NCBI GenBank assembly: GCA_003254885.1
Contig: QANT01004275.1
Location: 1-35,654, forward strand
Source: Purshia tridentata
Lineage: Eukaryota; Streptophyta; Magnoliopsida; Rosales; Rosaceae
Direction: 5' to 3'
DNA length: 35,654 bases
Part shown: piece after piece, positions 30,515-35,654 of the stretch
Position numbering within the stretch: the first letter of the stretch is position 1
Layout of the letters: each line of letters opens with the position of its first letter
Translations under genes and position numbers: made by a program
Notes under the pieces: generated by a model
Seen by the model: only the letters and a program-made list of their open reading frames with translations
Database searches by the model: none
What the model was told of the DNA's origin: nothing

Positions 30515-31421
30515 GGTGTGGGGCTTTAGGTGATGAAACCTATTTCGTTGCCTAAAAACGTTCGTCACCTAAAGTTAAAAGTCGTTGCCTAAATGGTTTG
30601 GTTGCCTAAAAATTTCATCGCCTAAAGTATTAAGCGACTAATATTTCGTCACTTAAAACCTAAAAATTCAAATTTTCGTCGCCTAAACCGCTAAATTCCG
30701 TCGCCTAAAACTCCATTTCGTCAACTAAAATTTTTCCGCTCCAAAACATATCTTATACTTGTCCAATTCTTGCAATTTTCTGAAGCAATGATCTTTACAT
30801 GAGACAAAACAAAATTAACTGTTCGGATCATTGAAAGCACACTGAAGATGTTATTCTACATATAAATTTAATATACTTAAATTAAGACTATTGGTTTATT
30901 AACCTTTTCCTTAAAGTCTTGTTTGTTTCAATAATTATAAAAATCATAAAATGATTTTAACGATCAGAGCCATTTATTTTTATCCTTCATACTCACATAT
31001 CATCGCTCCAAAATTTCGACCTAATCAGAATTCGTTAGCCGCCAAATTGTCAACGTAAAAGACATGATCGTTTATACATTATAGTTCAGATACCTAACTT
31101 ATACATCTTTGATATTGATCTTAGTTGTTATCGGAGCAATTCATTTTCAATTCTAATTCTCAAAGATCATCCCTGCAAAAATTGAGCCAAATCGAAATTC
31201 ATCTACCCATTCGATTGTCATTAGAAAAACTATGATCGTTCATAAGTTTGCCCACCGTTACCTAACTTCTACAGTTTTGATTGAACTAATTGTTTGCAGG
31301 TATGATCTTTGAGTGAGGAACTAAAAAATGAATGGTTTGGATCTTTGGAAAGACAATCGAGATGTGAGCTACTACATATAAATACAACCAAATATAACAC
31401 TGAGACTTTAGGCAACGAAAT
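30515..31421 (-). mobile_element. subterminal end of a CACTA element, terminus displaced
   Basis: Dense TTCGTCGCCTAAA/TTTCGTTGCCTAAA motifs at 30515-30730 come first. Diverged direct repeats follow at about 30990-31280 (ATGATCGTT, TACCTAACTT, TTTGAT in order, twice), then a GGCAACGAAA motif at 31411. It mirrors the end at 11813. It is cut at 31421 by LTR copy E, so the true CACTA terminus should lie beyond the window. Confidence 0.65.
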
Positions 31422-31777
31422 TGTAACGGCCTGTACCTTCCTAAGTGAATTCTAATAGGGCCCAAAGTTGACTTTTGGTTCTAGTAAGATTTTAGCTTTG
31501 ACCTTGGGTCCGTTAGGAAGGTCTTGAGCTCCCGAGTTCATTGACACGCAACATGGGTTGTTTAGAGCCACGGGTAGAAAGTTATGAACGTGACAAGTGA
31601 CCAAAAGTTGATTTTTAAATTTCTAGGATTTCGGAGTTGAGTTTGACATGGTTGCGTAGAGCTCGACTTCACGAGTTCGTAGACACGAAGCACGCTTCAA
31701 ACGAAGTTACGGTCTAGAAGTTATGGACGTGTGAAGGGAGGGGCAAACTTGTAATTATGATGAAATGGCATTTAAAA

Positions 31778-31795
31778 TTCTAGAAATTTCTGGAA
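31778..31795 (+). promoter_or_regulatory. four-unit heat-shock element, LTR copy E
   Basis: TTC TA GAA AT TTC TG GAA with exact spacing. Two of the three spacers differ from copy C while every unit base is kept, the pattern expected if the units rather than the whole string matter. Confidence 0.6.
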
Positions 31796-32214
31796 TTCTC
31801 TCCCTCTCTTTCTTATTTCTTCCCCACGCGTAGGAGGCCCCCATGCCCGACTTCTCCTTCCTCCTCCCCTACACGCGCGACAGGCCCCCCCAGCCCTACC
31901 ATTTCCGGCCAGCCTCCGGCTAGACCAGTCATCGGCGACCTCCTCAGCCTCCACCCGCCGCCCCCCAGCCCTCCCTCTTCTCTTTCCCGCAATCTCTTTC
32001 TCCCTCTGCGCGCGCGACGTGCGCGACTTGTGTGACGACCCAGCACTCCTTCGATCAAGCAAGCCCCCATTGGTGACTCCCCAGCCGCCGGCCAACCACC
32101 CCAGTTCTCCCCCTCGCCAGCCTTTGCCCCCACGCGTAGCTTTGAGCTCAAGAAGCCCAGCTGCACCGCGAATTCCTCCACCAATTCCGGCTGTTTCCGG
32201 CCACGATCGGTCCA

Positions 32215-32230
32215 GATTTTTGGTGACACT
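32215..32230 (+). other. exon-exon junction of LTR copy E
   Basis: GATTTTTG|GTGACACT aligns without gap to GATTTTAG (end of exon 1, 8159) plus GCGACGTT (start of exon 2, 8801) of copy C. The 641-bp intron of copy C is absent to the base. Confidence 0.75.
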
Positions 32231-32737
32231 CCCGAGTCCAGGGACGATCCATTCGGAGACCAAGGCTAGGCTATCTCTATGAGTGGACTTTTTTATAAAC
32301 TTCTTGATTTAATTTATATTTATATTGTGAGTTTATTTGAGCTTTGATTTAATTATTTAGAAATATTATTTGGTTCGTGAGTTTGGCTTCCGAATTTCTT
32401 AATAAAGTGTTGATTTGAATTCGGACATTGAATTAGTTACTTTGGGTTTTATCCTTTGGCTAGACATAAAGAAACTCAAAAATGTTTTCATGCTTGAGTT
32501 TGAGAATATATCGGATTTCAATGGACTTTTGAGCTAAGGATTTATTCGTCGTGGTTTTTGAAAAATGTTAAGTATTTTATATCTTGGAAAAAGAAGTTCT
32601 GAAGTTATGGTTTCAAATCACCCTATTCAGTATCTCTCCAGGATATCAGTTTGTATAGGTCTTTGGGACCCATCACAGCACACACGTAGGCTTTGGGCCG
32701 TGTGCCGAGAGGCCTTGCCCTTTGGGGGTGACTTTGC

Positions 32738-32835
32738 GTGCACGTACGGTAGGATTATTGGCCCTACATGCGTACGGCAGGTTGAGGGCCCTACGCATGT
32801 ACGGCAGGTTATGGGCCCTGCGCATGTACGGCAGG
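32738..32835 (+). repeat. 27-bp minisatellite of LTR copy E, about 3.6 units
   Basis: GTGCACGTACGG first unit (28 bp), two 27-bp units with GTACGGCAGG, and a partial fourth. It is preceded by the conserved GGGACCCATCACAGCACACA block at about 32665. Confidence 0.9.
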
Positions 32836-33671
32836 ATTTGCTGGATATTGGATTGGGTGAGAGGTCTCTTATTCAAATCAGTTTTATTGATTTATCAAAG
32901 TTTTCAGAATGGATTTCAGATGCGGATTTTACTTAGAGTTGTAACACCCCGCACTTTTCCAAGGTTGCTTAAAAAGCTTTTAAAAGGATTTTAGGTTTGT
33001 TTTTAAGAAGTAAAACGTTTTGAGCGTTTTAGAATTTTAAGTTAGATTTTAAACTTGGGGGCAAAAGTTGACTTTTAGTTCGAGCAAAGTTTTTCCGTTG
33101 ACTTTGGGACCGTTAGAAAGGTCTCGTTCTCACGAGTTCGTAGACACGTAGCATGCGTCAAACGGAGCTACGGTTTGGAAGTTACGGACGTGTGAAGGGA
33201 GGGGCAAATTTGTAATTTTGGAAAAGTTGCTTTTTAAAAGGCCCAAAAACCCAGAAACTTCTCAGTTTCTCTCTCCTCTCTCCCGCACGTTCTCTCCCTC
33301 TCGCGAGCTACACCTTCAGCCGGAGCTTCCACCGGAGCATGGGGGCGCGTCTAGCGGCGGCTGAAGCCGGTCTTTGGCTCGCCATGCTCGCGCCTCCTTC
33401 CTCTTCCTCCCCTTGGCCGCCGTTCAGCCCAGAGTAGCCCATAACTCGATCTCTAGTTCGTGCACAGTCGGTGTCACGGCGGCGATCTACACGTTTCCGG
33501 CGACGACGAGGCTCAGCGACCGCCCAGATCTTCTCTCCTCGTCGAGCCCAGCGTGTTGGTGTGCTCCGATAGTCCTTTGGACCGCCGTGGACGGCGGATC
33601 GACGTGGGTAGGCCGACGGCTTTTTCGGCCATTTTTCCTCCCTTTTCGGCCACTTTTGGTCATCGACTCAG

Positions 33672-34574
33672 GTTTGAGTTTTGGTCCCTTCCACCTACTC
33701 TACGTGCCTCTGTAGTTCGTTTTTGCTAAACGTGAGTTTCAGTTTTTGTGCAGTTGAGCACCGTGGGTCCCGCTGTGTGTGGTGGCGCCAGCGACCCATT
33801 CCTTGGTTTTTGGCCTCGGGCCAATCACCCGAACCCGTGGGTACTTGGCTCGGGAATTGTATTTCCGATGCTGTCGTGTTGCCGGATTTTTGGAATCCGA
33901 GCAAAGGAGCCACGAAGGGCAGCTCAGTCTTTTCGTGTGGTACATTGTGAGTGAAATTTAAGCCCAGTTTTGTGAGTGAAATTTAAGCCCAGTTTTGTGA
34001 GTGAAATTAGTTTCGGTTTTGTGAGTGAATTCATTTAATTTCAGTCCAGTTAATTTTCAGTTCAGTTAACTTTCAGTTCAGTTAGTTTGCTTGCTTTGTG
34101 TGCTTGTTTGCTAATTTCTAGTTAAGGGGGGTACGGAATTAGGATTGGAAATCCCGACAGTTTAAAGGTTAATTGAGGTTAAAGGACTAAGTAAGAGATT
34201 TGAGTAGTAGTGGTTATTTGAGGATTAGTTAGTTTCAGTTGGAGGATTTAGTTGGATTTCCAGGTCAGGATCTTGTGGACTAATTCGAGGTGATTTTTCA
34301 GTTTAAAGGTTATTTGAGGATAAGTGGGGCTTTACTGATTTCAGTGGATTTGATTGGTTTAGAGGATTGGTAACCAAGTTAAGGTTTGTGATTTCTGGTT
34401 TGTGATTTGATTTTGATTTGAGGCATTAAGGTGGTTCTTTATTTGATTAATTTTTACTGGTTTTCTGATTTGAGGTTTACAGTTAGTTTTCACTCATACG
34501 AGCTCTAGTGAGCTTACCGGGTTTGTGTTTAAACCCGGTGCACCTTTGGTTGGATGCAGGGTTTTGTTTTGCAG
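33672..34574 (+). other. putative leader intron of LTR F
   Basis: Donor CGACTCAG|GTTTGAG at 33672 and acceptor TTTTGTTTTGCAG|GTTAAG at 34574; 903 bp. It follows the GC-rich leader, as in family A-E, which suggests the spliced-leader layout is older than the split of the two families. Confidence 0.5.
33946..34088 (+). repeat. 25-bp tandem repeat and CAGTT repeats in LTR F
   Basis: TGTGAGTGAAATTTAAGCCC units start at 33946, 33971, 33996 and 34020 (the last two diverged). They are followed by short TTCAGTTCAGTTAA repeats. They lie inside the putative intron. Confidence 0.85.
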
Positions 34575-34984
34575 GTTAAGCAGGCTGAGGAGGCAGTGGA
34601 GAGAAGACGAGGTAGTGGGACCAGCAGCGTTTTAAAAACTTGTTTTTACACCTTGGTTTTTATGTAAAGGGTTTTGTGAAATTACAGTTGTTTTTCAGTA
34701 AATTTATTTTACATTCATGGCTCACAGTTTCAGAAAAGGGCCCACAGTTTTAGGAAATAGTTTCCAGTTTACAGTTGTTTTTCACGTGCCCGAGGGTTGG
34801 GGCGTGACAAGAGTTTTGAGTGGATTTTTTTTGAAAGTGATTTAAAAACTGGGGGATTTTCAAAGAGAAACGTGAGGTCTCGAAATTTATTTATTTTTGT
34901 AGTTTGTTATAATAAATGGATTTTTATAACTTAAGTTTAAACACTTGTTATCTTTGTCCACTCACTGAGTTTTCTCACTAGTTT

Positions 34985-35654
34985 TGTAACATCCCGCACC
35001 TTTCAAAAGTTGTTTTGAAAAGCTTTTTAAAAGTTTCGGGATTTCATTTGAAAAGTAAAATGTTTTGGGCATTTTTTCGAATTTTAAAGTTTGACTATTA
35101 AACTTGGGGCAAAAGTTGACTTTTTGTTCGGGAGGACTTTTCGTGTTGACTTTGGGTTCGTTGGAAAGGTCTCGTCCTCACGAGTTCGTAGACACGTAGC
35201 ACGCGTCAAACGGAGCTACGGTTTGAAAGTTACGGACGTGTGAAGAGAGGGGCAAGGTTGTAATTTTGGAAAAGTTGGTTTTTAAAAAGGGCACAGAACC
35301 CCAGAAAATCACAGTTTTCTCTCTCCTCTCTCCCGAAGCTTCTCTCTCTTCCTCGCGAGTCTCTCTCCCAGCCGCGCCTTTCGCCGGCGCGTGGGGGCGC
35401 GTCCGGCGGTGGGCTGGCCTGGTTTTTGGCTTCCCGTGCTCGCCGGCTCTCTCTCTTCCTTCCAGTGGTGGCGGTTTCCCGTGAAACAGCCCGGAAAGAG
35501 AAGAATCACGCGTGCATAGTCGGCGTCACGGCGGCGATCTTGGCGATTCCGGCGACGACTCGACCTCCTACCTGCCCAGATCTCTTCCTCTCGTCGAGCC
35601 TAGCGTGTTGGTGGGTTCGTGTTGAGTGTCCAATTTACATCATTTTTACATACT
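34985..35654 (+). mobile_element. LTR G, second member of the younger family, partial
   Basis: TGTAACATCCCGCACC at 34985. It is collinear with LTR F through the GTTGACTTT motifs, the CACGAGTTCGTAGACACG block (about 35178) and the GC-rich leader (about 35320 on), to the window end. It is inserted in copy E near the TAGTTT that matches about 9838 of copy C. The 3' end and TSD are beyond the window. Confidence 0.8.

Larger units (their letters stand above)
32940..34809 (+). mobile_element. solo LTR F of a related younger family, with target duplication
   Basis: TGTAACACCCCGCAC at the start and GGGTTGGGGCGTGACA at the end. AGAGT at 32935-32939 is repeated at 34810-34814. 1870 bp, inserted in copy E. 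It shares with family A-E the GTTGACTT motifs, a ~90-bp block around CACGAGTTCGTAGACACG, a GC-rich leader and a leader intron, but it has no minisatellite and no full heat-shock element (only GAA AC TTC near 33255). No coding sequence; the GC-rich frames 33374-33950 are leader composition. Confidence 0.85.
31422..35654 (+). mobile_element. LTR copy E, intronless and twice interrupted, runs off the window
   Basis: Starts TGTAACGGCCTGTACC at 31422 with left flank GAAAT. It holds W boxes, a heat-shock element (31778-31795), the GC-rich leader (31796-32222) joined directly to exon 2 (32223 onward), and a short minisatellite (32738-32835). Its 3' portion is split by LTR F (32940-34809). Host text resumes at 34810-34984 (TGTCCACTCACTGAGTT, matching about 9811 of copy C) and is split again by LTR G at 34985. 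The 3' end is outside the window. Confidence 0.8.

Overview
This window looks like nuclear DNA of a flowering plant, probably a dicot, and is almost entirely nested transposable elements. The reasons are CACTA (En/Spm) transposase genes, Ty3/gypsy-type LTRs with recognisable PBS/PPT junctions, plant foldback elements and AT-rich spacers. I see no intact host gene, tRNA, rRNA, CRISPR or bacterial operon. The species cannot be named from the sequence. Four single N bases (795, 4177, 5938, 16897) mark uncertain consensus positions.

Layout. (1) 195-2848: diverged LTR, minus strand (copy A), of a family beginning TGTAACGACCCG and ending GGGTCCTGTCA. (2) 2849-5515: unassigned LTR-like DNA. (3) 5516-10295: two LTRs of the same family in opposite orientation. 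Copy C (7358-10224) has a clean 5-bp target duplication AAAAT and sits inside copy B, giving a hairpin with arms of about 1.8 kb. (4) 11813-13031: left end of a CACTA element and a related foldback element. (5) 13699-15749: TRIM-like remnant and a minus-strand LTR with an initiator-Met PBS. (6) 15751-17232: apparent Pack-CACTA carrying a RecQ helicase exon and a second gene fragment. (7) 17270-19478: Tat/Athila-like 3' LTR and internal end. (8) 19479-25379: CACTA element whose transposase is one continuous frame with four stops. (9) 25380-28195: copy D of the LTR family. (10) 28196-31421: 5' half of a second CACTA transposase gene (minus) with its leader and subterminal repeats. (11) 31422 to the window end: copy E, split by two LTRs of a related younger family (32940-34809 and 34985 onward).

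The most interesting object is the dispersed LTR family A-E. Four copies carry a perfectly spaced heat-shock element of four or five TTC/GAA units just before a GC- and pyrimidine-rich leader. Four copies carry a GT-AG intron of 637-742 bp after that leader. Copy E lacks the intron exactly at the splice junction, as expected if a spliced transcript was reverse transcribed. The LTRs also hold W-box clusters and a 27-bp minisatellite that varies in copy number. No copy here has coding sequence, so any autonomous partner lies elsewhere. Function is inferred from motifs only.
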